A DNA stretch of 64,000 bases from positions 1 to 64,000 of the forward strand of contig NZ_LUFH02000013.1 of NCBI RefSeq assembly GCF_001586785.1, given 5' to 3'. Numbering within the stretch: position 1 is the stretch's first letter; every line of letters begins with the position of its first letter. Shown one piece after another: positions 26,827 to 35,640 of this stretch. This DNA is from Sphaerospermopsis aphanizomenoides BCCUSP55. GTDB lineage: Bacteria > Cyanobacteriota > Cyanobacteriia > Cyanobacteriales > Nostocaceae. The translations under genes were made by a program, and so were the position numbers. Below the pieces are notes generated by a model. It was not told where the DNA came from. It did not search any database and saw only the letters and a list, made by a program, of their open reading frames with translations.

Positions 26827-27846
26827 ATGCTGATGACTGAACCTGCTTTACGCTTGTTATTAAGTGAAACCCTGATGGTAGAAGCTTTACAATATCAGAT
26901 GTTATTGATTGAATTAACAAAAAGCGATCGCATCATTGAACCACAAGACTTGATAGACTTAGAACTACCTGCGGGAATTGATACAACTGGTGGTGTGGTA
27001 ATTTCTGGACGCGCACCGATTTGGTTATATGGCTATCTTATCCATGAATTACATCCTACAGCTTGGGTGGCTTGTTATGATCCTCGCATGGGTGCGGTAG
27101 TGGTAGCTACTCACACTCGGTTAGTGCATATCGGACAAGTAATCAAAATTATTCCTCCCAACGGTAGAACACAGGAAGGGAATTCTACACCAGAAGAATG
27201 GTCTAATTATTTTCAGAATCTTCAGGAATTGAGAGCAAAAAATACGTCTATTTCTCCTCTTCCACAACAGGAAAAATTGTGTCCAGCTTTGATGGTTGTC
27301 GGTCCTCCTGACAGTGGTAAAAGTGTATTTTCCCATGCGTTGTTTCAAGCTTTGCTATCAGAAAATCCTGATATTTATTTACAACGCGCACATTGGGATG
27401 GTGAGGGAAATTATGTGTTAGAAATGGGTACAGAGGCTACAGATGAAGAAATTGAAGCTTTTAAAGCACGTAATCGCGGTTCTCTGACAGAGAGGTTTTT
27501 TCCCTACCAAGCGCAAGCTATTCTTCAGTTACGACGACAGAAGTCTCTGGTAATTGTGGATGTGGGTGGGATGGTACAACCAGAAAAATTACCGCTGTTG
27601 GAAGTTTGTACACATTATTTAATCATTAGTTCCCGACTGGAAGCGGTGGATGGTTGGCATGATTTTTGTGGTAGTTATGCTAATTTAATACCAGTAGCTG
27701 TTATTTTCAGCACTCTCACAGAAGTTGAAATAGTTCACACCTGTGAACCTTATGTAGAAATTACTTGTGGTGCTTGGGTACGAGGTAAAGCGCGTGCTGT
27801 TCCAGAGATTTTACTAGAACGAGTAAGAAAGATTGTGAATGGCTAG
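26827..27846 (+). CDS. csx3: Csx3 domain fused to a P-loop ATPase (Csx3-AAA)
   Basis: Residues about 10-110 form a Csx3-like unit (GGVVISGRAPIWLYGYLIHE, then WVACYDPRMGAVVVATH and LVHIGQVI), parallel to the stand-alone Csx3 at 23197. Residues about 150-339 are a P-loop NTPase with Walker A GPPDSGKS (about 160-167) and a Walker B-like strand KSLVIVDVGG. The fusion is known from cyanobacterial type III loci, but the job of the ATPase half is not established. Ring-nuclease activity towards cyclic tetra-adenylate is expected from the Csx3 half. It is 42 bp upstream of the III-D cas10 and begins the operon. Start may be ATG 26827 or 26833. Confidence 0.85.
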   Translation: MLMTEPALRLLLSETLMVEALQYQMLLIELTKSDRIIEPQDLIDLELPAGIDTTGGVVISGRAPIWLYGYLIHELHPTAWVACYDPRMGAVVVATHTRLVHIGQVIKIIPPNGRTQEGNSTPEEWSNYFQNLQELRAKNTSISPLPQQEKLCPALMVVGPPDSGKSVFSHALFQALLSENPDIYLQRAHWDGEGNYVLEMGTEATDEEIEAFKARNRGSLTERFFPYQAQAILQLRRQKSLVIVDVGGMVQPEKLPLLEVCTHYLIISSRLEAVDGWHDFCGSYANLIPVAVIFSTLTEVEIVHTCEPYVEITCGAWVRGKARAVPEILLERVRKIVNG

Positions 27847-27888
27847 GAATTAAGAAAATTCAGTAGTAGAGAGACGGAAAATATTATT

Positions 27889-30198
27889 ATGACAGGTATG
27901 AGTTCGGTGGCGATCGCAATTAGTTGGTGTTTAGCTTGGGGTAATGGACGGGAACCGCAGAATAAAGAAGTTATCCAGCAAATGCGGGAAGCTTTAAAAA
28001 ATGATGAAGAATTTCCAGAGGAAGTGAATAAGTTAGTTCAGCAAGCGCAAGAATTAGACGGGTTGAAATTTCCTAATACTGTAGAAGAATTAAAGCAACT
28101 AACAGAAAAATATCCTCAATTTTGGGAATCGGAAATTGGTTTAGTTTATGGTGGTGTAACTAAGGTTAAACAGTATGTATTTGAATCAGCAAAAATTCAA
28201 GAAGTGCGTGGTGCATCTGGTTTATTAGATAGAATTAATTTAGTTGATTTACCAGCATTTTTCAATCAAATTTATCAACCAGCATCCTCTAATGAAAGAG
28301 ATAAAAACTTATATACAATTCAATGTAATAATGTAAAAAAATGGTTAAACGATAATTTTAATCAAGACTACGATTTATCAGAAGTTCTCATTCCCCAATT
28401 AATCATCTATTCAACAGGTGGAAACATTCTGGCTTTTTGTCCTGCTGCGTATGTTCATGACTTAGCTGATGCTATCGAAAAACGTTATACTCATGAAACA
28501 TTAACAGCTAATTCCTGTGCGGTTGGTGATACATTTAGACTATTAGAAATTCGGTTTGGATTACTCAAAGAAAAAATAGAAGATACACCTTGGTTAGATT
28601 GGTATCAAAAGAATTACCAAAAACCAATTGTTCAAGCTTATTTCGGATTTCCTAAAAATGAAAATGAACGTTTAGAAGTATTTCAAAACCGCAAAAGCTT
28701 TAATGAAATCACCACCAAACTAGCCATTTTATTTAATCAACGACGTAGCGGTAATGATATTCCCGGACGACATACCAACCGTCGATATCCAGTCATGTTT
28801 GAAACCCATCCTTATTTAGTTAGAGATGGAAGTGATCGACGTTCTACTATTATGAGAGTAGGTGAAGGTGAATTACCAAGAGAAACCTATTTTTCGGAAG
28901 CATCAGTTAGAAAATATCTTGTTGGTGATAGAACCAAAGATGGAGATACAGAAGAACCAACATGGTATATTGATTCTAAATTAGAATGGCGTAGAGGTAT
29001 ATTTGAAAGTTGGGTAAAAAGATTTGATAGATTTTTAGAAAAGCATGACTATTTAAAAACCAAATATTATGGAAATATCAAACCTAAAGATGTAGAAATT
29101 CCTAAAACATTAACTCATGTATCCAATGCTAGTAATGGCTTTGTAGCCTATATTTACGCAGATGGTAATAACATGGGTGGATATATCCAAAAAATTCGCA
29201 CTCCTCAGAAATATCAAAAATTTAGTGCAGACGTAAGTAAAGCTACAGAAAAGGCTGTTTTTCACGCAATAGCAGAAAACTTACATCCTCATGTTTTGAA
29301 GAATTACAATAATGATGAAGATCATAGATTTAAAAGTGGAGATTTAGTGCATCCATTTGAAATCATTACCATCGGTGGTGACGACATTTTCATCATTGTT
29401 CCTGCTAACAAAGCCTTAGAAATTTCTCAAATGATAGGAGAGAAATTTGAAGAAATAATGATTGACAGATCAGATGAAATAACAGATTATAGAATTGAAG
29501 CAAATAAACCTGTAGATAAGAGAAAAATTCACCGTTATCAACCACAAACAGCTAAAAACTCAGAATGTAAATTGAGTACATCCATAGGAGTTTTAATTAC
29601 TGCTGTTAACACACCAATTTACTACGCCAAAGATTTAACAGAACAATTACTAAAATCCGCCAAAGAAAAGGCCAAGAAATTAAAGAAAGTAGAATATCAC
29701 GGTGGAACAATAGACTTTCTAACTCTAAAATCAGTTAGCATGATTGCATCTAATGTTAAAGACTTCCGTAGTGAAGCGTTAATTATCGAAACTTCTCCTA
29801 AATTAAGACTTTATGCAGCACCCTATACATTACATGAAATAGGAGGATTATTAAAATCCATTGCAGCATTGAAAAAAGCCAAGTTCCCCAAATCACAACT
29901 TTATCAAATTCGTAGTTTATTAGAACGAGGTAAACACACAGCTATCCTTAACTATCGTTATTTCCGAGTCAGACTTAAACAAGGTAAAGCTGAATTAAAA
30001 AGAGATTTTGAAGAAGTTTGGTGTTTACCCAAAGATGAAAATAATAATGGTAACTTAGCACCTTGGATGTATGATGCAGAGGAAAAAATCTACGAAACAA
30101 TTTGGCGCGATATTGTTGATATTTATGAATTTGTAGAAGAACCAGAAAGTGAAGAATCAGATAAATCAGAAAATTTAACAGCGGGGGTTGAGTCATGA
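27889..30198 (+). CDS. cas10: Cas10, large subunit of a type III-D-like complex; GGDD present, HD absent
   Basis: A second Cas10 (769 aa), closer in layout to Cmr2/III-D forms than to Csm1. It has VTKVKQYVFESAKIQEVRGA (about 90-109), the counterpart of the Cmr2 IREMRGAS block. YADGNNMGGYI (423-433) lies in the palm, and GGDD is at 496-499 (TIGGDDIFIIV). There is no N-terminal HD pair; the chain begins directly with helices. Cyclic-oligoadenylate synthesis is expected and DNA cleavage is not. The C-terminal tail is acidic. Its stop overlaps the next start (ATGA at 30195). Confidence 0.9.
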   Translation: MTGMSSVAIAISWCLAWGNGREPQNKEVIQQMREALKNDEEFPEEVNKLVQQAQELDGLKFPNTVEELKQLTEKYPQFWESEIGLVYGGVTKVKQYVFESAKIQEVRGASGLLDRINLVDLPAFFNQIYQPASSNERDKNLYTIQCNNVKKWLNDNFNQDYDLSEVLIPQLIIYSTGGNILAFCPAAYVHDLADAIEKRYTHETLTANSCAVGDTFRLLEIRFGLLKEKIEDTPWLDWYQKNYQKPIVQAYFGFPKNENERLEVFQNRKSFNEITTKLAILFNQRRSGNDIPGRHTNRRYPVMFETHPYLVRDGSDRRSTIMRVGEGELPRETYFSEASVRKYLVGDRTKDGDTEEPTWYIDSKLEWRRGIFESWVKRFDRFLEKHDYLKTKYYGNIKPKDVEIPKTLTHVSNASNGFVAYIYADGNNMGGYIQKIRTPQKYQKFSADVSKATEKAVFHAIAENLHPHVLKNYNNDEDHRFKSGDLVHPFEIITIGGDDIFIIVPANKALEISQMIGEKFEEIMIDRSDEITDYRIEANKPVDKRKIHRYQPQTAKNSECKLSTSIGVLITAVNTPIYYAKDLTEQLLKSAKEKAKKLKKVEYHGGTIDFLTLKSVSMIASNVKDFRSEALIIETSPKLRLYAAPYTLHEIGGLLKSIAALKKAKFPKSQLYQIRSLLERGKHTAILNYRYFRVRLKQGKAELKRDFEEVWCLPKDENNNGNLAPWMYDAEEKIYETIWRDIVDIYEFVEEPESEESDKSENLTAGVES

Positions 30199-30905
30199 TT
30201 AAATTAGAACAAATAACTAACTCAACCGAAACTAAAACCATTACCGCTATCATTGACACAGCATTATGTATAGGTGCTGGTGGTTCTTCCGGTTCACTCG
30301 CAGATAAACCCATAGTTCGCAACGCAGAAGGAAATTTACTCATTCCTGGTTCACAATTAAAAGGACGTTTACGCCATGAATGTGAGAAAATAGCCAGAGG
30401 TTTAAAATGGGATATTTGCTATTCTCCCAACCCGCAAACAATGTGTCCCCAAAGAGCGGGATTAGATGGTAATTTTGAAAGAGAAGAGTATAAAATATCA
30501 GAAGATGACAAAAACCATCATTGTTTAATTTGTCAAATCTTTGGAAATCCAGTTTTACCTTCCCGCATCATAGTAGATGATTTAATTTGTGAAGAAGATC
30601 CTGATAACTTACCAGAAATTATCCGTCCTGGTGTAACTATCAACCGTCGTCGTCGCACTTCAGAAGAAAGCAAACTTTACTTTTTAGAAACATCACCAGC
30701 AAATACAAAACTGAGGTTTAAAGGTGATATTCACCTATTAAATGCACCTCCTTATACAGCACCATTAATTTTAGCCGGATTGAAACATATTAACGCTTTA
30801 GGTGGAAGTAAATCAGCCGGTTTAGGTTGGTTAACTTGGGAATTACCAGATTTATCTGTAGAACAAGCAGCATGGGAATTTTTAGCTAAAGGAAGTAGAG
30901 AATAA
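30195..30905 (+). CDS. Csm3-like Cas7 RAMP, III-D subunit 1
   Basis: A backbone RAMP of 236 residues. CIGAGGSSGSLADKPIVR places D37 in the ADKPIV motif where Csm3 has its RNA-cleaving aspartate, so it is probably active. PGSQLKGRLRHECEKIA is the RAMP loop, and cysteines at C-x(n)-CLIC (about 76-115) may bind zinc as in other Csm3. GGSKSAGLGWLTWE is the C-terminal glycine-rich loop. Overlaps both neighbours by a few bases. Confidence 0.88.
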   Translation: MIKLEQITNSTETKTITAIIDTALCIGAGGSSGSLADKPIVRNAEGNLLIPGSQLKGRLRHECEKIARGLKWDICYSPNPQTMCPQRAGLDGNFEREEYKISEDDKNHHCLICQIFGNPVLPSRIIVDDLICEEDPDNLPEIIRPGVTINRRRRTSEESKLYFLETSPANTKLRFKGDIHLLNAPPYTAPLILAGLKHINALGGSKSAGLGWLTWELPDLSVEQAAWEFLAKGSRE

Positions 30906-32128
30906 TGAAAAAAATTGAGTTAGAAATTAAGGCTTTATCACCTTTAGCAATTGGACACAAGAAACCAGGAGGTAATATTAGTGAAGTTGAAGATTGTATT
31001 CCTGGTTCTGTAATTCGTGGTGCAGTTGCTAGTCAGATATTGAAACAAACAAATCAAGAAATTGAACCAGATGATGATTTTTATAAATTGTTTTTGGGTG
31101 GAAATCCGGCAATTTTCCAAAATGCTTATCCAGAAGATGCTAAAATTAAATCCGAAGTTATAGTCATACCTACAACTGCGTTAAGTTCTAAAATAAAACC
31201 TGGATTTAAAACCAAAGGGGATGGTGTTTTTGACACTTTAATAGACCGCTTTTGTGCAGAAAATTATGGTCAAGTGTATGATTTTAATAGTCCGAGAGAG
31301 GGTAATGAAGTAGAAGGAGATAGAGTAGATAATTTTCCTGGTTTTTATAGTCGAAAAAGCAGTAAATATTCTAAGAACTCTGCTAAAACTCGTCTATTAA
31401 CTAGAGTAGGAATAAACCGAAGACGTGCTACTTCTGAAGAAAGGGTACTTTATAGTATTGAAGTATTAAATGAATCAAAAGAACAGAAAAAGGAAGCTGT
31501 CATATACACAAGCAAAATTTTAGCACCTGATGATTTAGCTAATACTCTGCAAACATTTATTCATAATCATCAAGATAGTTTCCGTTTAGGAGGTGCAAGT
31601 TCACGTGGTTTAGGAAAGATAAAGATGACAGCCAAACCACCTCAAGAGATTGAATCAAAAGTCAATTATCAAATAGATCAATTTAATCAAAAATTGCGTA
31701 AACGTTGGGATGAATGGAGTAATATTTTTGGTACAGTTTCCGACTTACCCGCAAATCGTATTTATTTCACCATTGATTTACAATCGGATGCAATTTTAAC
31801 AGAAAATTGGCAACGCACAACAGTAATTTCCGAAACAATGCTAAAACAGTTTACAGGGGTGAAGGATTCATCTTTGCAACTTCACACTGCTTATAGTAGC
31901 TATGACTATCGTTCTGGTTGGAATGCTGCTTGGGGTTTGATGAAAGATGTGGAGTTAGTGACAAATAGAGGAGGTGTGTATTTATTTAGTACAGACAATA
32001 AAGACTCGTGGTTACAAGCTTGGGAAGATTTGGAAATGTATGGAATAGGCGATCGCACTTCCGAAGGTTTTGGACAGGTGCAAATCTGCAATGAGTTTCA
32101 TTTAGTGTTAAGAGAGGAAGCAGTATGA
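30905..32128 (+). CDS. csx10: Csx10, Cas5-like RAMP of type III-D
   Basis: Csx10 is the III-D marker subunit thought to hold the crRNA 5' handle. The 407-residue chain starts KKIELEIKALSPLAIGHKKP, has IPGSVIRGAVASQIL (about 33-47), the VGINRRRATSEERVLYSI block (about 170-187), and a glycine loop LGGASSRGLGKIKM (about 228-241). A second RAMP-like half ends with YGIGDRTSEGFGQVQI. Placement between a Csm3-like gene and a small helical subunit supports III-D over III-B. Confidence 0.85.
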   Translation: MKKIELEIKALSPLAIGHKKPGGNISEVEDCIPGSVIRGAVASQILKQTNQEIEPDDDFYKLFLGGNPAIFQNAYPEDAKIKSEVIVIPTTALSSKIKPGFKTKGDGVFDTLIDRFCAENYGQVYDFNSPREGNEVEGDRVDNFPGFYSRKSSKYSKNSAKTRLLTRVGINRRRATSEERVLYSIEVLNESKEQKKEAVIYTSKILAPDDLANTLQTFIHNHQDSFRLGGASSRGLGKIKMTAKPPQEIESKVNYQIDQFNQKLRKRWDEWSNIFGTVSDLPANRIYFTIDLQSDAILTENWQRTTVISETMLKQFTGVKDSSLQLHTAYSSYDYRSGWNAAWGLMKDVELVTNRGGVYLFSTDNKDSWLQAWEDLEMYGIGDRTSEGFGQVQICNEFHLVLREEAV

Positions 32129-32535
32129 TTGAATTATCAACTCAACAACAGTTACAAATTCAAAAAGGTATACGTTTAGCTGAGGATGATCTCGTTATCT
32201 GGATTAAAAGCGCCTTGGATAAAACAAGTTATGGAGACTTAGAAGAATCTCAATTTCGTAACTTACTCCGTGTCGCTGACACTACAGATAGTGCAGAAGT
32301 AATTAAGAACTTTATCTGTTATCAAGTTGGACGTGATAAAAAATGGGGACGAGGTAAAGGTTCTTTAGCTGAGAAAATCATTGAAGATATTGATAATAAT
32401 ATCAAGAAATCCGCTCAAATAATTGGTGAATGTTGCGATGCTGATTTTAAACCTATTTGGTTAGAACTAATTCGCCGTTATTTGGGATATGGCGCACGTC
32501 ATTTGAAGTTTAAGCGTGACGGAAATGCTGCTTAA
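32125..32535 (+). CDS. Cas11-like small subunit of the III-D complex
   Basis: A 136-residue, all-helical protein. Its position after csx10, length and the ending LELIRRYLGYGARHLKFKR match small-subunit (Csm2/Cas11) proteins of III-D loci. No catalytic motif. The start overlaps the csx10 stop (ATGA). Confidence 0.75.
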   Translation: MIELSTQQQLQIQKGIRLAEDDLVIWIKSALDKTSYGDLEESQFRNLLRVADTTDSAEVIKNFICYQVGRDKKWGRGKGSLAEKIIEDIDNNIKKSAQIIGECCDADFKPIWLELIRRYLGYGARHLKFKRDGNAA

Positions 32536-32572
32536 GTAAAATATTTTTCGTAAATTGAAGGTAAAAACAGAA

Positions 32573-33688
32573 ATGAGAAACACACTAATTTGCACTGTTG
32601 GAACAAGTCTATTTGGCAATATCAGAAATTCTGAGGAATCAATAAAAAAAGCATTTGAAGATAAAAATTGGAATCAATTAGCATTGTTATTAATTGAACA
32701 AGAAAATACAGCGCGGGTTTGCGGTGCAGAAATAAATTCTATTACCAGTATTTGCAGTAAAAATCTCCTGACATCCAGAATACGCTTGATTTTTTTAGTT
32801 TCAGATACCGAAGAGGGTAAGAATACAGGTCAAGTGTTAAAGCTATACTATAGCAATAAAAAAAATTCTTTAAAGTTTGATGAAGTTGATTATCGCATAC
32901 TTGAAGGTTTACGTGATAATGATGTTAAGGCTTTTAAACAACAGGGGTTAAAAAATTTAGTCAAAGAAATTAGCACAGAAGTAAGAAAATTTACTCCAGA
33001 AACAATAGCCATTAATGCAACTGGTGGTTATAAAGCACAGATATCATTTGCTGGAATGATTGGACAAGCATTAGAAATTCCTGTTTACTATTTATTTGAG
33101 AAATTTTCAGAAGTGATTGAGTTACCACCACAACCAGTAGCCTTAGATTTAGCATTTTGGTTGAATAATTATCTTTTGTTTGCACAACTTGAGGACGAAC
33201 AAATTATAGAAGAATCAAAACTAGAAGGTAATCTAGATAGTGAATACTTATATTCACTTATTGATAAAGAAACTGAAGGAGAAACCAATGTAGTTAGTCT
33301 TTCAGCAATGGGTGTTTTGTTTAATGAACGTTCTCGATTACAATTTGCTAAACAAGAAAATACTATTCTTTCTCTCATTCCTCAAGACGATACTGAACCA
33401 AGTCGTAAAATTATTAACTTAAGAGATGATCATGGTAAGGATATAATTCAGGCATTTTCTGAGAGAGTATGTCAATCTCCTTATGTGAAGAAAGTAATCA
33501 ATTCTCTGCCTTTTAATCCCAAACGTAGTAACCCAATTCGACGTACAACAGATAATGGAATAGTAGAATTCGTATTAACTTGGACAGATACAGGATTAGG
33601 TATATGTATTGAAACAACAGGAAGAAATAAAGCAGAGACAAATACTATAGCCATATACCTACAAAAAAAATTTGCGGAGAATAATTAA
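32573..33688 (+). CDS. CARF protein (APE2256-like) with a RelE-like C-terminal domain
   Basis: Start taken at ATG 32573, preceded by GAAGGT; the TTG at 32555 is poorer. The N-terminal 190 residues are a CARF domain of the APE2256/PF09651 class: NTLICTVGTSLFGN at the start and INATGGYKAQISFAGMIGQA (about 147-166). This class includes the Crn1 ring nucleases. The C-terminal third (about 290-371) reads as a small RelE-like fold: a helix FSERVCQSPYVKKVINSLPF, then FNPKR, then strands VEFVLTWTD and GICIETTGRNK. CARF-RelE fusions have been predicted for type III loci, and here RNA or ribosome-dependent cleavage on cyclic-oligoadenylate binding is inferred. Without the fold match it could be a ring nuclease. 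Confidence 0.7.
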   Translation: MRNTLICTVGTSLFGNIRNSEESIKKAFEDKNWNQLALLLIEQENTARVCGAEINSITSICSKNLLTSRIRLIFLVSDTEEGKNTGQVLKLYYSNKKNSLKFDEVDYRILEGLRDNDVKAFKQQGLKNLVKEISTEVRKFTPETIAINATGGYKAQISFAGMIGQALEIPVYYLFEKFSEVIELPPQPVALDLAFWLNNYLLFAQLEDEQIIEESKLEGNLDSEYLYSLIDKETEGETNVVSLSAMGVLFNERSRLQFAKQENTILSLIPQDDTEPSRKIINLRDDHGKDIIQAFSERVCQSPYVKKVINSLPFNPKRSNPIRRTTDNGIVEFVLTWTDTGLGICIETTGRNKAETNTIAIYLQKKFAENN

Positions 33689-33691
33689 TTT

Positions 33692-34555
33692 ATGTTCGAC
33701 ACATTCAAAAACCGCCTAGAAATTACCGGAAAACTAACAACAATCACCGCATTACGCATTAGTCAAGGACGTTCCACCGAACCCATAGGAACAGATTTAC
33801 CCGTCATCAAAGACGCATTAGGACAACCATTAATACCAGGTTCAAGCTTTAAAGGTGCATTAAGATCCCGTCTTGAAAGTTTCCTCAGAGGAATTGATTC
33901 TAAATTTGCAGAAGATCCCGCAGATTTTACAACTGCAAATAGAAACAACGAGCTTAAAGAGTTAAAAGAAAAATTCAAAGATAATGACTTACAATTAACA
34001 GAAAGTTTGTTAGAAATGACAGATTTAATCTCTCGTCTATTTGGTTCACCCTGGATAGCAAGTAAATTCCAAGTCCGCGACTTAACCGTAGTACCTGATA
34101 CATGGTTTGGACAATATCAAGAACGTGACGGAGTATCAATAGATAGAGACACAGAAACCGCAGCAGATGGTAAACTCTACGACTTTCAAGTAGTACCAGC
34201 TAGTACAGAATTTGAATTTCGCGCAGTAGTTGAAAATGCAGAAGATTGGGAACTAGGATTATTAATGATTGGGTTACACCAATTTGAAACAGAACAAATT
34301 CCCCTTGGTGGTGGACGTTCTCGCGGTTTAGGAGTTGTTAAACTAGATATTGGTGAGATGTGGTGGTTTGATTATCCAGAGAATAAACCCGAAGAATTAT
34401 TAAATTACTTACAAAGGTTAGTTCAAGGAGATAAAAATCATTATTTATGCAGTGAACAACAATTAAAAGAAAACAAGAAAAAATGGACTAATTCTTTTAT
34501 AAATCATTTACGAGATCATATACATAACCCGCCCAGAACTGATAGCGTAGCGTAG
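33692..34555 (+). CDS. Csm3-like Cas7 RAMP, III-D subunit 2
   Basis: Backbone RAMP of 287 residues. ALRISQGRSTEPIGTDLPVI has D35 in the GTDLPV motif, the likely cleavage aspartate. IPGSSFKGALRSRLESFLRG is the RAMP loop, and LGGGRSRGLGVVKL (about 207-220) is the glycine loop. The last residues RTDSVA are encoded by GATAGCGTAGCGTAGCGTAA, the edge of an inserted repeat, so the original C-terminus has probably been replaced. Confidence 0.87.
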   Translation: MFDTFKNRLEITGKLTTITALRISQGRSTEPIGTDLPVIKDALGQPLIPGSSFKGALRSRLESFLRGIDSKFAEDPADFTTANRNNELKELKEKFKDNDLQLTESLLEMTDLISRLFGSPWIASKFQVRDLTVVPDTWFGQYQERDGVSIDRDTETAADGKLYDFQVVPASTEFEFRAVVENAEDWELGLLMIGLHQFETEQIPLGGGRSRGLGVVKLDIGEMWWFDYPENKPEELLNYLQRLVQGDKNHYLCSEQQLKENKKKWTNSFINHLRDHIHNPPRTDSVA

Positions 34556-34690
34556 CGTAAGCCATAGTTCCAGGCTAATAGCAAAAGTCCGTTAAAACGG
34601 ACTAAATCTAGAGACAATAGTCGTCTTGAGACGACTTCTTTTATTAGCCTCAGAATTCATTCTGAGGTGGGCTATAACTTACACTAACAT
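34556..34690. repeat. multi-hairpin repeat element inside the III-D operon
   Basis: Between two RAMP genes. GGCTAATA (34573-34580) and TATTAGCC (34642-34649) pair around two perfect hairpins, AGTCCGTTAAAACGGACT (34586-34603) and AGTCGTCTTGAGACGACT (34619-34636). A third palindrome, CCTCAGAAT-TC-ATTCTGAGG, follows at 34648-34667. Not coding on either strand. It resembles dispersed palindromic elements of Nostocales. Confidence 0.8.
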
Positions 34691-34695
34691 TCATT

Positions 34696-35640
34696 ATGCA
34701 CAAAAAATTTGTCAATCACTGCACCATAGATTTAACCATCATACCCGATGGTCCCATTCTTATAAAATCTGGAAAAGAAGGTGCAGATCCCACAAAACCA
34801 GATATGGAATTTGTCGAAACCTATCATCCTGGTGGACGTACCATATACTTACCTGGAAGCAGTTTAAAAGGTGCAATTCGCGCCCATGCAGAACGTATTG
34901 TCAGAACTGTAGGAGAAGAAAAACCTAACAGTAAAAAGCTACCTTGGGCTAATGATCCATTAAATGATAAATATGATTATTTGAAAAATAAATCATCTAG
35001 TGAAATTTATCAACTTTCTTCTTTTACCGACCAAATATTTGGCAATACTTCTATTGCTAGTCGTCTGAGAATAGAAGATGCTTATCCAGATAATTCAAAA
35101 CCATTAAAAACAGAAGAAAGAAACGGTGTAGCTATTGACAGAGTATTTGGTTCTGTTGCTGTTGGTCCATTTAATTATCAAGTCTGCACTGCGGGAGAAT
35201 TTAAAACCAAATTACATTTAAAAAACTTCACCCTGGCACAGTTAGGTTTAATTGGTTTAGTATTGCGAGATTTAAATGATGGTTGGTTTGGTTTAGGTTT
35301 TGCGAAATCTCGCGGTTTGGGTACTGTAGAAGTCAAGTTAAATAAAGCTGTCGTGCAGTATCCTGGTTGTATTTTATCAGCAGATAAACAGGAAATTTGT
35401 GCCTTTGGTAATAATAAAAAATGGCGCAATACTTTTCTATTAGGTGTAGGTGAATTTTTAACAGAAGATGACGCGAAATTATACAGTTTTTCACCACAAG
35501 ATAGTCAAGATACACCTGTTGCTGCTCAAGAAATGGCTTTAGGTTTTGGTGTTGAATTGACTTGGACAGAAGGTAGAGTTAACGATTTATTTGAACGCGG
35601 TGTTAGGTCTTGGAGTAAATTATTAGTAGGTACAAAATGA
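34696..35640 (+). CDS. Csm3-like Cas7 RAMP, III-D subunit 3
   Basis: A 314-residue RAMP of the Csm3/Csx7 type. It has LPGSSLKGAIRAHAERIVR (about 54-72), IASRLRIEDAYPD (about 118-130), NGVAIDRVFGSVAVG, and the loop LGFAKSRGLGTVEV (about 200-213). Aspartates lie at the expected cleavage region (DPTKPDMEF), but the exact equivalent cannot be assigned. It is the first gene after the repeat insertion; no strong ribosome site precedes the ATG. Its stop overlaps the next start. Confidence 0.85.
   Translation: MHKKFVNHCTIDLTIIPDGPILIKSGKEGADPTKPDMEFVETYHPGGRTIYLPGSSLKGAIRAHAERIVRTVGEEKPNSKKLPWANDPLNDKYDYLKNKSSSEIYQLSSFTDQIFGNTSIASRLRIEDAYPDNSKPLKTEERNGVAIDRVFGSVAVGPFNYQVCTAGEFKTKLHLKNFTLAQLGLIGLVLRDLNDGWFGLGFAKSRGLGTVEVKLNKAVVQYPGCILSADKQEICAFGNNKKWRNTFLLGVGEFLTEDDAKLYSFSPQDSQDTPVAAQEMALGFGVELTWTEGRVNDLFERGVRSWSKLLVGTK

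Noticed and set aside
34626-34928. 100-residue plus-strand frame at the III-D repeat element
   Set aside because: Arg- and Tyr-rich shadow of the RAMP gene and the palindromes; the RAMP frame is clearly the coding one.
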